Of a stretch of DNA of 64,000 nucleotides, positions 1-7,878 are shown piece after piece. A program made the position numbers and the translations under genes. The DNA is taken from the NCBI RefSeq assembly GCF_003217235.1, contig NZ_QJTF01000002.1, positions 124,001-188,000 of the forward strand. The letters are read 5' to 3'. Position 1 is the first letter of the stretch. The number at the start of each line of letters is the position of its first letter. Source of the stretch: Paramesorhizobium leguminum (GTDB lineage Bacteria; Pseudomonadota; Alphaproteobacteria; Rhizobiales; Rhizobiaceae). The notes below the pieces were generated by a model that saw only the letters and a list, made by a program, of their open reading frames with translations, was not told the DNA's origin and made no database searches.

Positions 1-1587
1 CCACCGCGCCGTGATTTCATCCTGAATCTTTATCGGAAGCTTTTCAAGGAAGTGCTTATATTGATTCAGTGAAAGCGTTTCACGGATTTCCCGACCATCG
101 GTTGCAGCATTGGTCGGCCCGGCCATGAGATAGTTGATCAGCGCATCGCCGTTTTCCGGCAGATCAGCAACCGGATACCCCGCCGCCTTCATCGCCAGAA
201 GCGCCTCCAGCGTACCCGCCGGCGTATCCAGCCCCACGCCATTGCCGAGCCGCCCGTCACGGTTCGGATAATTGGCCATGATGATCGCAACCCGCCGCTC
301 ACCCGCCGGCTTGCGCCGCAGCCGCGCCCAGCGCGCCGCGAGTTCGGCGACAAACGCCACGCGGTCCGCGCGCGGCTCATGCGTAACGATATTGGCCTCA
401 ACCGCCTCATCATACGCCCAAGCCGATTTGAACGAGACGGCCCGCGACAGCACCCGGCCATCGACCTCCGGCAGCGCCACGTTCATGGCGAGATCGCGGG
501 CCGAAAGCCCCTGCGGCGAGGCTTCCCACGCCTCTGCCGTCGAGCCGGAAAAGATCGTCTGCAACACCACCGCGCCACGCTTTTCCAGAACCGTCGGCTG
601 ACGTTGGGCTCCGGGCGCGGAGACAGCGAAGCCGGTGGCGTTCAGCACCACATCGGGCGGGGTTTCTTCGAAGATGGCGTCAAGCGTCGCCACCGAGACG
701 GGGTCCTTGAGGCTTGAGACGAACACCGGAAGAGGATTCAGCCCTTGCGCCGCCAGCGCATCGATCAGCGCCTCGACGCCCTTTGTTTGGCCGCTCTGGA
801 CGAGAGCGCGATAGAAGCAGATGGCGGCTATTGGGGACGCTTTATGAATACCCCCCTCTGGCTTGCCAGCCATCTCCCCCTCAAGGGGGGAGATTAGCTG
901 ACCTGAACCGTGCTGCTTACTTGCCAACGTTTGCGATTGGTGGCCACCTCTATGAAGGCCAATCTCCCCCCTTGAGGGGGAGATGTCCGGCAGGACAGAG
1001 GGGGGTGTTGCAGCCCACTGCCCCCGAACACCCCCCCCCGAACCCCCCCCCCGCCCCGGCCACCACACCCCTGCCTTCAGCAGCGGCGAAGCCTCCGCCG
1101 GTCTCTCCCCAAGCCCAATCAACGCCGCGCAATAATCCAAAAACCCCCGCGCATTCTGCGCCCCGCCCTCGATGAGATAATGCCAGAGCGCATCCCGATC
1201 TCGGCGCTCGACCGTCGAAAACCGATGCAGCCCCGCATCCGGCTTGTCATCTCCGGCAAGCACCGCAAGCTTGATGCCATGGTTGACCGCGCAGGCATGC
1301 AGCGCCTCGAGCCCATAGGGCCAATAGCTCTCGCCGCCGATGACGCGCACCACGATCAGTCGAGCGTACCGCGCGGTACGCTCGATATATGTATCGACCG
1401 ACATGGGATGCGCCAGCGCCATGATGCTGGCCAGCCGCAGTGTCGGCCCGCCGACATGCGCCGCCGCAAGGCTCGCCAGCTCCGTATCCGCCGCCGAAAG
1501 GAACAGGATATCGCCCGGCGACTGGCCAAGATCAACCGCCTCGCCGCCTTCGGCAATGGTTCCTTTCTGGGCTAGAAGAAGATGCAT
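1..1587 (-). CDS. cobN: Cobaltochelatase subunit CobN, N-terminal part (runs off the left edge)
   Basis: The reading frame is open without a stop from the ATG at 1587 to base 1, giving 529 codons; the rest lies outside the window. CobN is the large subunit of the aerobic CobNST chelatase that inserts cobalt into hydrogenobyrinate a,c-diamide. The start MHLLLAQKGTI and the stretches FVSSLKDPVSVATL, VVLNATGFAVSAPGA, MANYPNRDGRLGNGVG and LDTPAGTLEALLAM are typical of the family. Residues about 194-246 are not CobN-like: they are the in-frame translation of a palindromic repeat (850-1006), preceded by a Gly-rich run. Family-typical sequence (PIAAICFYRALVQSGQ) resumes directly afterwards. Last gene of a cbtB-cbtA-cobU-cobW-cobN run. 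Identity is secure; whether the insert is tolerated is inference. Confidence 0.93.
   Translation of the reverse strand, partial: MHLLLAQKGTIAEGGEAVDLGQSPGDILFLSAADTELASLAAAHVGGPTLRLASIMALAHPMSVDTYIERTARYARLIVVRVIGGESYWPYGLEALHACAVNHGIKLAVLAGDDKPDAGLHRFSTVERRDRDALWHYLIEGGAQNARGFLDYCAALIGLGERPAEASPLLKAGVWWPGRGGGSGGGVRGQWAATPPSVLPDISPSRGEIGLHRGGHQSQTLASKQHGSGQLISPLEGEMAGKPEGGIHKASPIAAICFYRALVQSGQTKGVEALIDALAAQGLNPLPVFVSSLKDPVSVATLDAIFEETPPDVVLNATGFAVSAPGAQRQPTVLEKRGAVVLQTIFSGSTAEAWEASPQGLSARDLAMNVALPEVDGRVLSRAVSFKSAWAYDEAVEANIVTHEPRADRVAFVAELAARWARLRRKPAGERRVAIIMANYPNRDGRLGNGVGLDTPAGTLEALLAMKAAGYPVADLPENGDALINYLMAGPTNAATDGREIRETLSLNQYKHFLEKLPIKIQDEITARW
850..1006. repeat. Family 1 palindromic repeat, copy 1, inside cobN
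   Basis: About 157 bp made of two inverted arms. The left arm begins CCCCCCTCTGG and holds the hairpin ATCTCCCCC-TCAA-GGGGGGAGAT; the right arm is its inverse and ends AGAGGGGGG. The centre (about 900-955) is less conserved. On the minus strand it is read in frame with cobN and encodes SPLEGEM and SPSRGEI peptides, which recur wherever this family is translated. Other copies: 1626, 3446, 20076, 27154, 37174 and 39093, plus a half copy at 42043. Confidence 0.9.
1360..1385. repeat. 26-bp perfect palindrome within cobN
   Basis: Bases 1360-1385 are a perfect inverted repeat with no spacer; the half-site is TCGAGCGTACCGC. It encodes normal-looking CobN sequence (IERTARYARL) on the minus strand. 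It is unrelated to the repeat families elsewhere in the window. Function is unknown; it could be a protein-binding site or simply coincidental codon use. Confidence 0.6.
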
Positions 1588-1625
1588 TCAGGCGTCTCCT
1601 TCTGTTGCCTTGGCTTTACCGAGAC

Positions 1626-1800
1626 ACCCCCCTCTGTCCTGCCGGACATCTCCCCCTCAAGGGGGGAGATTGGCTGGGAGGACCGCTTTCGCACAATCCC
1701 AAACGCAGTAATCACAAATGTCGCAAGATAAAGCGCCGTCATCGATGAAGGCCAATCTCCCCCCTTGAGGGGGAGATGTCCGGCAGGACAGAGGGGGGTG
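1626..1800. repeat. Family 1 palindromic repeat, copy 2
   Basis: About 175 bp between cobW (ends 1828) and cobN (starts 1587). Both arms carry the sub-hairpin GTCC-TGCC-GGAC and the hairpin ATCTCCCCC-TCAA-GGGGGGAGAT. It fills nearly the whole cobW-cobN gap, so a transcript from the riboswitch would read through it before cobN. Confidence 0.9.
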
Positions 1801-1827
1801 AGATCGACAAGCACAATCTTATTCCAA

Positions 1828-2880
1828 CTAGGCCGCCGCCGCCCTTACCGCCCGCTCAATCGCCACCGCATCGATATCATGCAGCCCGATCACCACCAGC
1901 CGCGACGACCGTTCCTCCCCCGCCTCCCAGGCCCGGTCGAAATAATGCTCGATGCGCGTCCCCACAGCCTGCACCACGAGACGCATCGGCTTGCCCGGCA
2001 CATCGGCAAAGCCCTTGAGCCGCAAGATGTCATGCGCTCCAATCACACCCTTCAGCTTCTCGACAAAAGCCTTCGGCTCCACAACCGGCCCAAGCCCCAC
2101 GACGAAACTTTCGAACTCGTCATGATCGTGCTCCTCGCCCGCTTCATGCTCCAGCTCGTGATGCGACTTGCGGTTGGCGATGTCGGCTTCCGTGCCGACG
2201 CCAAGGCCCAGCAGAAGCTCCACGCCAAGCTTGCCGAAGCTCGCCGGCACCATGTTCGGCGCCCGATTGGTGCGGCTCGCCACATCCTCGCGCACCTGCT
2301 CCAGCTTCACGACGTCGATGAGGTCGGCCTTGTTGAGCACGATCAGATCGGCGGCGCGAATCTGGTCCTCGTAGAGCTCTTCCAGCGGGCTGTCATGATC
2401 GAGCGCATCGTCTTCCGCGCGCTGCGCATCCACCCTGTCATGATCGTCGGCAAAGCGGCCTTCCGCCACAGCGGCGGCGTCGATGACGGTGATGACGCCA
2501 TCGACCGTCACCTGCGTCTTGATTTCAGGCCAGTTGAAGGCGGCAACGAGCGGCTGCGGCAGGGCGAGACCAGACGTCTCGATGACGATATGATCAGGCC
2601 TGTCCGCGCGGTCCAGCAGTTTGGTCATGGTCGGGATGAAATCATCGGCCACCGTGCAGCAGATACAGCCATTGTTGAGCTCGATCACATCTTCCTCGCG
2701 GCAGGTCTCGATCCCGCAACCCTTGAGGATGCCGCCATCGACGCCCAGATCGCCGAATTCGTTGATGATCAGCGCTATCCGCTTGCCATTGGCGTTTTCA
2801 AGCAGATTGCGGATCATCGTCGTCTTGCCCGAACCCAGAAAGCCGGTGATGACCGTTGCCGGTATCTTTTGTCCCTGCAT
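1828..2880 (-). CDS. cobW: CobW, COG0523-type GTPase of cobalamin biosynthesis
   Basis: 350 aa G3E-family P-loop GTPase, believed to deliver cobalt to the CobNST chelatase. Visible features: Walker A GFLGSGKT at residues 13-20, the metal-binding CICC motif at 72-75, NKAD specificity motif at 183-186, a His/Glu/Asp-rich loop around 239-256, then a CobW C-terminal domain. ATG start at 2880, five bases after the stop of cobU, so the two are probably co-transcribed. Its position beside cobN and cobU separates it from the zinc-homeostasis members of COG0523. Confidence 0.95.
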   Translation of the reverse strand: MQGQKIPATVITGFLGSGKTTMIRNLLENANGKRIALIINEFGDLGVDGGILKGCGIETCREEDVIELNNGCICCTVADDFIPTMTKLLDRADRPDHIVIETSGLALPQPLVAAFNWPEIKTQVTVDGVITVIDAAAVAEGRFADDHDRVDAQRAEDDALDHDSPLEELYEDQIRAADLIVLNKADLIDVVKLEQVREDVASRTNRAPNMVPASFGKLGVELLLGLGVGTEADIANRKSHHELEHEAGEEHDHDEFESFVVGLGPVVEPKAFVEKLKGVIGAHDILRLKGFADVPGKPMRLVVQAVGTRIEHYFDRAWEAGEERSSRLVVIGLHDIDAVAIERAVRAAAA

Positions 2881-2885
2881 GGAAA

Positions 2886-3401
2886 TTAACCCTTCATCTT
2901 GAGCGGCAGTCCGGCCGCTATGAAATAAACTTGGTTGGCGGCGGCTGCGACCGCCTGATTGAGCCGCCCGGCATGATCACGAAACGCCCGCGCCATGCGG
3001 TTATCAGGCACGATGCCGAGCCCCACCTCGTTGGATACGAACAGCACCGCACCCGAGAGTTCGGGTATCGCAGCAGCAAGCCGCGCGATTTCCGCCGCGA
3101 TATCACGTTCGGCCATCATCAGATTGGTAAGCCACAACGTCAGGCAATCGACCAAAACGGCGCGCCCCTCGCCCGCATGGGAGCGAAGCGCGCCGATGAG
3201 ATCGAGAGGTTCCTCGACCGTTGTCCAGACCAGACCGCGGCGTTGTTTATGCGCCGCGATCCGCTCCCGCATCTCATCATCATAAGCCTGCCCCGTCGCG
3301 ATATACACCGCGTCAAGGCCGGATTGCTCGACAAGCTGCTCCGCAAACACCGATTTGCCCGAGCGCGCGCCGCCAAGGACAAATGTGGTTTTTCCAGGCA
3401 C
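2886..3401 (-). CDS. cobU: Bifunctional adenosylcobinamide kinase / adenosylcobinamide-phosphate guanylyltransferase
   Basis: 171 aa, full length for CobU (CobP in alphaproteobacterial naming). It phosphorylates adenosylcobinamide and transfers GMP to give GDP-cobinamide in nucleotide-loop assembly. The P-loop GGARSGKS lies at residues 9-16; [11 protein letters not shown] and [11 protein letters not shown] are hallmark segments. Start is GTG at 3401 with GAAGGG upstream; there is no in-frame ATG near it. The gene abuts cobW. A family 1 repeat lies between it and cbtA. Confidence 0.94.
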   Translation of the reverse strand: MPGKTTFVLGGARSGKSVFAEQLVEQSGLDAVYIATGQAYDDEMRERIAAHKQRRGLVWTTVEEPLDLIGALRSHAGEGRAVLVDCLTLWLTNLMMAERDIAAEIARLAAAIPELSGAVLFVSNEVGLGIVPDNRMARAFRDHAGRLNQAVAAAANQVYFIAAGLPLKMKG

Positions 3402-3445
3402 GCTCAGAGCCCTTCATTTTTAGCTGGAAGCGCTGGCGGGACAGT

Positions 3446-3603
3446 ACTCCCCTCTGCCCTGCCGGGCATCTCCCCCTCAAGGGGGGAGATTGGCTGTGAG
3501 AACCGCTGTCGCTTATCGCCGACGTTGCAATATAAAGCGCCGTCATCGATGAAGGCCAATCTCCCCCCTTGAGGGGGCGATGTCCGGCAGGACAGAGGGG
3601 GGT
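3446..3603. repeat. Family 1 palindromic repeat, copy 3
   Basis: Lies between cbtA (ends 3628) and cobU (starts 3401). The left-arm sub-hairpin is GCCC-TGCC-GGGC and the right-arm one is GTCC-GGCA-GGAC, so the two arms differ yet each stays self-complementary. One arm has GGGGGCGAT instead of GGGGGAGAT, a single mismatch in the large hairpin. Confidence 0.9.
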
Positions 3604-3627
3604 AGCCTCGCGATTCCATCAAACGTT

Positions 3628-4338
3628 CTAGCCTTCCAATTCCGCCGAAGCATATCGCTGCAGCATCCATCCGAGCGCCAGCCCAAGCACCGCCCACATG
3701 AAGAGGTTGGTCGCCAGCGATGCCACCGCATATTCCGAGGCGAGCACGGCGGGAACCGGCGAGGAAAGGTCCTCAGCCTTCGGCGCGCCGTAAAGATGCG
3801 GCGCGACAATCACGGCAAGCCCGAGCGGCCTCGCCCACGCCTCCCGCCTGAGCGCGATGAGATAAAGGCCGATGGCGGAAAGCAGAACCGTCGCCACCCA
3901 CCAGACCTGCCGCGAGCCAAGATCGGCGGCGGGCATGGCCGGCAGTTCCGGCGCAAGACCAAGCGACGGCGCGAAGGCAAAAACGAAGAAGCCCGCAAGG
4001 CCCCAATAGATGCCGTTGCGCGCCGTGATCCGCCTGCCTAGCAGCAGCGCCACACCGCCGAGCGCCAGCGCGAAACCGGCACCGGCTACGAGATTGGCAA
4101 GGATGGTATTGCCCAGACGCCCGAATGGCAATTCCGGCCCCGTCTCATGCTCATGCGGCTCAGCCGATTCGTGGCTATGAGCAGCCTCCCCAGCGCCATG
4201 ATCATGACCGCCCTCCGCATCCTCGAAGGTTTCGGCATGAAGAATAAGCGGCACGGTGCGCAGGTACATCGCAGGCGTCACAAGGATGCCCGCAAAGAGG
4301 CCGGCTACGATAGTAGCCAGCAAATATTTGATCAGCAT
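3628..4338 (-). CDS. cbtA: CbtA, predicted cobalt transporter membrane subunit
   Basis: 236 aa integral membrane protein with about five hydrophobic segments (first around residues 5-30). A His/Glu-rich loop at about 43-67 (GGHDHG, HSHES, PHEHE) follows the first segment and is a likely metal-binding site outside the membrane. CbtA pairs with the small CbtB in B12-riboswitch-controlled cobalt uptake systems. cbtB lies 26 bp upstream on the same strand, and cobU, cobW and cobN follow, which supports a cobalt role. ATG at 4338. Confidence 0.92.
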   Translation of the reverse strand: MLIKYLLATIVAGLFAGILVTPAMYLRTVPLILHAETFEDAEGGHDHGAGEAAHSHESAEPHEHETGPELPFGRLGNTILANLVAGAGFALALGGVALLLGRRITARNGIYWGLAGFFVFAFAPSLGLAPELPAMPAADLGSRQVWWVATVLLSAIGLYLIALRREAWARPLGLAVIVAPHLYGAPKAEDLSSPVPAVLASEYAVASLATNLFMWAVLGLALGWMLQRYASAELEG

Positions 4339-4364
4339 GATGATTTTTCCTTGGCGGCTAAACT

Positions 4365-4547
4365 CTAATGGCAGGGGAAGCCGTAGGAGTGGCGCGTGTC
4401 GTGCGCCGAATCATGCAGCGCGTCGGAATGGGCGAGACCGACGCCGTAGATGAGGAATGCGCCGAGAAACAGCGAGACGACAGCCGTCGTTAAACGCGTT
4501 GCGAGCGGCAAAGCCAGCGATCGGGAAAATTCGGTACGCGCAGCCAT
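4365..4547 (-). CDS. cbtB: CbtB, small cobalt transporter subunit
   Basis: 60 aa: a short basic N-terminus, one membrane segment at about residues 17-38, and a His-rich tail (HSDALHDSAHDTRHS, ending GFPCH) likely to bind metal. The ATG at 4547 is preceded by GGAGG at proper distance. A longer frame upstream would run back into the riboswitch and is not coding. First gene behind the cobalamin riboswitch, directly followed by cbtA. Confidence 0.9.
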   Translation of the reverse strand: MAARTEFSRSLALPLATRLTTAVVSLFLGAFLIYGVGLAHSDALHDSAHDTRHSYGFPCH

Positions 4548-4609
4548 GACAACCTCCGTGCAGGCAGCAGGGGAAAACTCCCCAGGGGTGCGGGCGTCAT
4601 TGCCCTGTA

Positions 4610-4812
4610 CGTCCGGCAGGTCTCCTGGCTCGCGGGTCACAAGACCCATGCCGCCTTCCCGGTTTCCCAGTGGCTGCCCAAAGCTCCCCTTGGGCGTGGC
4701 ATGAATCCTATCCGCTCTACAGTCGCGGGGTCGGCTGCGATGAGGACGCCCTGAATGGGTCCGCCCGTCGCATTCCCTTTTGATCCCTCATGGCTTTTGG
4801 CCGTAGGGAACC
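4610..4812 (-). promoter_or_regulatory. Cobalamin (B12) riboswitch controlling cbtBA and downstream cob genes
   Basis: Reading the minus strand from 4812: GGTTCCC, an AAAAGGGAA block, CGCGACTGTAGAGCGG, then the B12-box GCCACTGGGAAACCGGGAAGG (forward 4655-4675), and a GGGTCTTGTGACCC hairpin followed by CGAGCCAGGAGACC. These are the ordered landmarks of the cobalamin aptamer. It ends about 65 bases before the cbtB start. A GGGGA/TCCCC hairpin at about 4569-4582 lies between aptamer and start and may be part of the expression platform. High adenosylcobalamin should lower cbtB translation or transcription. Confidence 0.92.
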
Positions 4813-4851
4813 AAACGTATGGCGGCACAGTATGAGTTAAGACAATCGGCG

Positions 4852-5643
4852 TCAATCGAAGTCAGTCCGCGCCTGGCCGAAAATCACACGCCGCGCCGGA
4901 CCGCCCGACCGGCGTACGGCATCATCGATCCTGTCCGCATTCGATACGATCCGGTTCCACAGCCATGCCATCACCCAGAGCGTGCCGAACCAGGCGACAA
5001 GCACGTCCGACAGAAAATGCGCGCCGAACATGACGCGGTTGAACGCGACGAAGAAAAAGAGGAGCGCAAGCACGGTCCCCACGCTCTTGCGCATCGCAGC
5101 CGGAACGAACACCAGCACGGACATCGCAGCCGCGGCAAGCGCCGCCTCGCCGGATGGAAACGAGCAGCTTCGGCTGCATATGGAGGCGAATTGCCAGACG
5201 GGAGCGAAGTCGGCAGCGCCGCCGAACTCGAAAATGCCCGTCGGACGCGGCCGGCCGATGAACGTTTTGCCGATCTGCACGAAAAGCCCCGGCCCCATTG
5301 CGAAACTCAACATCACATAGAGAGCCTTATGCGCGGCAATGCCACTCAAGCGGCGCGGCCAGAGCGCATAGGCAAGAATTGCGACGATCATCAGCGGCAG
5401 CAGGAAAAACGGCATGGCACGATTGAAATCCCGCACCGCCTTCAGAACCGGGTTTTCCAACAAAGGAAAGATATCCTCATCCGCGAACAGGCGGGTAACG
5501 GCGAGGTCGATGCCGGGAAAGATGATGAACACGACGCTGACAGCGAGCACCGCCAGCCCCAGCGGCCCCGCGAAGAGCACAGCCCCTTTCGGCGCGATGG
5601 AATCATGCCGCGTATCGTATAATTTGAAAGTCGTTTCCCGCAT
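4852..5643 (-). CDS. PAP2-family membrane phosphatase
   Basis: 263 aa from the ATG at 5643, chosen over a GTG at 5652 because GAGG lies 8 bases upstream. Polytopic membrane protein with the three PAP2 motifs: KTFIGRPRP, CSFPSGE, and NRVMFGAHFLSDVL. The second motif has Glu where canonical PAP2 enzymes have the PSGH catalytic-acid His; I recall related alphaproteobacterial proteins with SGE, so it need not be dead. Likely removes phosphate from a lipid (LpxE/LpxF-like or undecaprenyl-diphosphate type) at the outer face of the inner membrane. It ends just upstream of the riboswitch but is probably a separate unit. Confidence 0.85.
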   Translation of the reverse strand: MRETTFKLYDTRHDSIAPKGAVLFAGPLGLAVLAVSVVFIIFPGIDLAVTRLFADEDIFPLLENPVLKAVRDFNRAMPFFLLPLMIVAILAYALWPRRLSGIAAHKALYVMLSFAMGPGLFVQIGKTFIGRPRPTGIFEFGGAADFAPVWQFASICSRSCSFPSGEAALAAAAMSVLVFVPAAMRKSVGTVLALLFFFVAFNRVMFGAHFLSDVLVAWFGTLWVMAWLWNRIVSNADRIDDAVRRSGGPARRVIFGQARTDFD

Positions 5644-5716
5644 GTCGAACACCTCGAAGGAATGGGCCGGCTGCGGTGTGGGCGGGCATTGTCAAGAAAC
5701 GGCCAAGGACTAGTCG

Positions 5717-5765
5717 GTGAATGGTGCGTGACGGAGCCATTCACTATTCTCCATTCACCATTCAC
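5717..5765. repeat. Short inverted repeats with ATTCAC units
   Basis: GTGAATGGTGCGTGA at 5717-5731 is complemented by the series CATTCACTATTCTCC and CATTCACCATTCAC at 5738-5765. It lies in the 161-bp gap between the divergent PAP2 gene and the response regulator, just upstream of the latter. Small repeated ATTCAC units suggest slippage; a regulatory role is not shown. Confidence 0.5.
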
Positions 5766-5804
5766 GCTATCAAAACGCGCCGCAGCGAACGGAGCTAAAT
5801 TCAC

Positions 5805-6497
5805 GTGGAAAACAGTCTCGTTCTGATCGTCGAGGATGAGCCGGAAATCGCCCGGATATTGGATGCCTATCTCATCCGGGAAGGCTATCGCACCGTGCGC
5901 GCGGCGGATGGCGAGACGGCCTTGCAGCACCATGCGCAACTCTCACCCGATATCGTTCTCCTCGACGTCCGCATTCCGAAGCTCGACGGCTTCGGCGTTC
6001 TCGCGCGATTGCGCCAGGCGGGCACCACGCCGGTCATCATGGTGACGGCGCTGGCCGAGGATATCGACCGCCTGAGCGGCTTGCGGATGGGCGCGGATGA
6101 TTATGTGGTAAAACCCTTCAACCCGCAGGAGGTAGTGGCGCGGGTGGGTGCCGTCCTGCGCCGCGCCAAGGGGCAAAATCAGGAAACCATCCGCCGCTTC
6201 GGCGATATCGAGGTCGATTTTCATTCCCACGCGGCGTTCGTAAAGCGCGGTGAAACGCGCCGGCCGGTCCAACTGACGTTGAGCGAATTCCGCATCCTCG
6301 CCTATATGATCCGCCGCCCGACCCACGCATTCGACCGCTCAGACATTCTCGACGCCTGCCTGCCGGAAAGCGATGCGCTGGCGCGCACCGTGGATACACA
6401 TATCTCCAACCTTCGCCGCAAGCTGGAAGAGCTGGGGCAGAAGGGCCTGTTTCCCGCCGTTCGCGGCATCGGCTATCGCCTTTCGGAGCCCAAATGA
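5805..6497 (+). CDS. OmpR/BaeR-type response regulator
   Basis: 230 aa. Receiver domain at residues about 1-120 with acidic pocket E10/D11, phospho-acceptor D54 (VLLDVRIP), T81 and K103 (VVKPF). A winged-helix DNA-binding domain spans about 130-230 (DTHISNLRRKLEELG, VRGIGYRL). The start is GTG at 5805 with GGAG nine bases before it. Its last four bases overlap the histidine kinase start (ATGA), so the pair is translationally coupled. Similar to BaeR/AdeR proteins; the signal is unknown. Confidence 0.93.
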   Translation: MENSLVLIVEDEPEIARILDAYLIREGYRTVRAADGETALQHHAQLSPDIVLLDVRIPKLDGFGVLARLRQAGTTPVIMVTALAEDIDRLSGLRMGADDYVVKPFNPQEVVARVGAVLRRAKGQNQETIRRFGDIEVDFHSHAAFVKRGETRRPVQLTLSEFRILAYMIRRPTHAFDRSDILDACLPESDALARTVDTHISNLRRKLEELGQKGLFPAVRGIGYRLSEPK

Positions 6498-7666
6498 AAA
6501 CGCGCGCTTTGCCGCTGGCAAGAACCACGGCCATCATCATAGCAGCCATGCTGCTCTTGAGCGTCAGCCTCACCTATCTGGGCGTGAACTGGTACGCCAA
6601 TCATCTGGAAGATGCGGTCATCAACAGTCTGCCGCCGCCGCTGGCGGATACCTACCGCGCCATAAACAATGGTGGTGTGCCCGATGCGGCAGCAGTGCAG
6701 GAATTGCTTCGTCATCTCGCATCTGTCGAGGGGCGCGCCGATTTCGACGGACCCAGCGATTTTGATCTCCAAATGTCGGTGCTGGTGTGCAGCCTTCTAT
6801 CGGCCAGCCTCTGCAGCCTTATCGGCGTGTGGCTTGCCCGGCGCATCGCCCATCCCCTGCAGAAATTGGCCCTTGCGGCGGAGAGCCTGAAATCCGGCGA
6901 CTTTTCGGCCCGCGTCGGCGTTTCCCATGCCAGCACGCGCGAAGTGGCGAGCCTTGTCGAAAGCTTCAATGCGCTTGCGACCAGCCTTGAAACGATGGAA
7001 GAACGTCTGCGCTTCAACAACATGGCGGTGGCGCATGAGTTGCGTACGCCGGTCACCATCCTGCGCGGCTCGATCCACGGTATGCTCGACGGTGTGTTCC
7101 CGATGGAGCGCAAAACCATGTCGAACCTGCTCGTCCAGGTCGAAGGCCTCTCCCGGCTGATCGAGGATTTGCGCACTCTGTCGCTGGCGATCGGCCAGAA
7201 GCTGGTGTTGAATCGCGCCATGCGAAACGTGGCGGAAGACTTTGAAATCGTGCTCGAATCCGCCAAACCCATGCTGGAGGCGAGCGGCCTTGAAGTCGAA
7301 ACCAGGCTGGAACCCGCGCCCGCCCCGATCGATGCCGAACGCATCCGCCAAGCGCTTCTGGCGCTCCTCGAAAACGCCTGCCGCTATGCCGCTGCCGGCA
7401 AGATTCTACGCTGCGAAACGAGCGCTTTGCCCGATGGCGGCGCGGTGATCCGCCTGATCGACAACGGCCCCGGCTTCCCCGCCGATATGCAAACGGTCGC
7501 GGCAAACCCCTTCTGGCGCGGCGACCCCTCCCGCTCCCGCGCCACCGGCGGAACCGGGCTTGGCCTGTCAGTCGTCCGCGCCATCGCGACGGCGCATGGG
7601 GGCAGCCTTGAATTGGAAAATGGAGAGCATGGCGGGGCGGTGGCTTCGGTGGTGCTGCCGAATTGA
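6494..7666 (+). CDS. Sensor histidine kinase (BaeS-like), partner of the preceding regulator
   Basis: 390 aa. Membrane segments at about residues 12-32 and 95-114 enclose a short periplasmic sensor region. HAMP region about 115-168, phospho-acceptor H181 in AVAHELRTPV, N-box LLENACRYA, G1 DNGPGF and G2 GTGLGLS, all intact. The overlap with the response regulator supports an exclusive pair. No target gene is obvious; the nearest genes are PAP2 (divergent) and cobQ (opposite strand, across a repeat). Confidence 0.93.
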   Translation: MKTRALPLARTTAIIIAAMLLLSVSLTYLGVNWYANHLEDAVINSLPPPLADTYRAINNGGVPDAAAVQELLRHLASVEGRADFDGPSDFDLQMSVLVCSLLSASLCSLIGVWLARRIAHPLQKLALAAESLKSGDFSARVGVSHASTREVASLVESFNALATSLETMEERLRFNNMAVAHELRTPVTILRGSIHGMLDGVFPMERKTMSNLLVQVEGLSRLIEDLRTLSLAIGQKLVLNRAMRNVAEDFEIVLESAKPMLEASGLEVETRLEPAPAPIDAERIRQALLALLENACRYAAAGKILRCETSALPDGGAVIRLIDNGPGFPADMQTVAANPFWRGDPSRSRATGGTGLGLSVVRAIATAHGGSLELENGEHGGAVASVVLPN

Positions 7667-7689
7667 AATTAAAGAGCCGGTGGGGCACT

Positions 7690-7852
7690 TCACCCCCCCT
7701 CTGCCCTGCCTGAGCGGTTGGGCGCCTTCCTTCCCCCTTGCGGGGAAGGTGCCCGCGTTAGCGGGCGGATGGGGGTGGCAACGGTTGTGCTCAATCCTGA
7801 ACCACCCCCACCCGGCCCTTCGGGCCACCCTCCCCGCAAGGGGGAGGGAGAG
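7690..7852. repeat. Family 2 palindromic repeat, empty copy
   Basis: Left arm (about 7725-7778) contains TTCCCCCTTGCGGGGAA, then GCCCGCGTTAGCGGGC and ATGGGGGTGG. Right arm (about 7801-7852) is its inverse: CCACCCCCACC, a CGGGCC hairpin, and CTCCCCGCAAGGGGGAG. Only about 22 bp separate the arms. A fragment resembling the family 1 end (CCCCCCCTCTGCCCTGCC) precedes it at about 7690-7710. Same layout as 58848-58964, and as 29931-30424, where a nuclease gene sits between the arms. Confidence 0.85.
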
Positions 7853-7878
7853 CGCCTCGAACCACGGGGCAGCCTGTT

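Noticed and set aside
1765-2889. Long plus-strand frame opposite cobW
   Set aside because: It mirrors the codon pattern of cobW, is rich in Arg/His as antisense frames in GC-rich DNA are, and has no recognisable domain.
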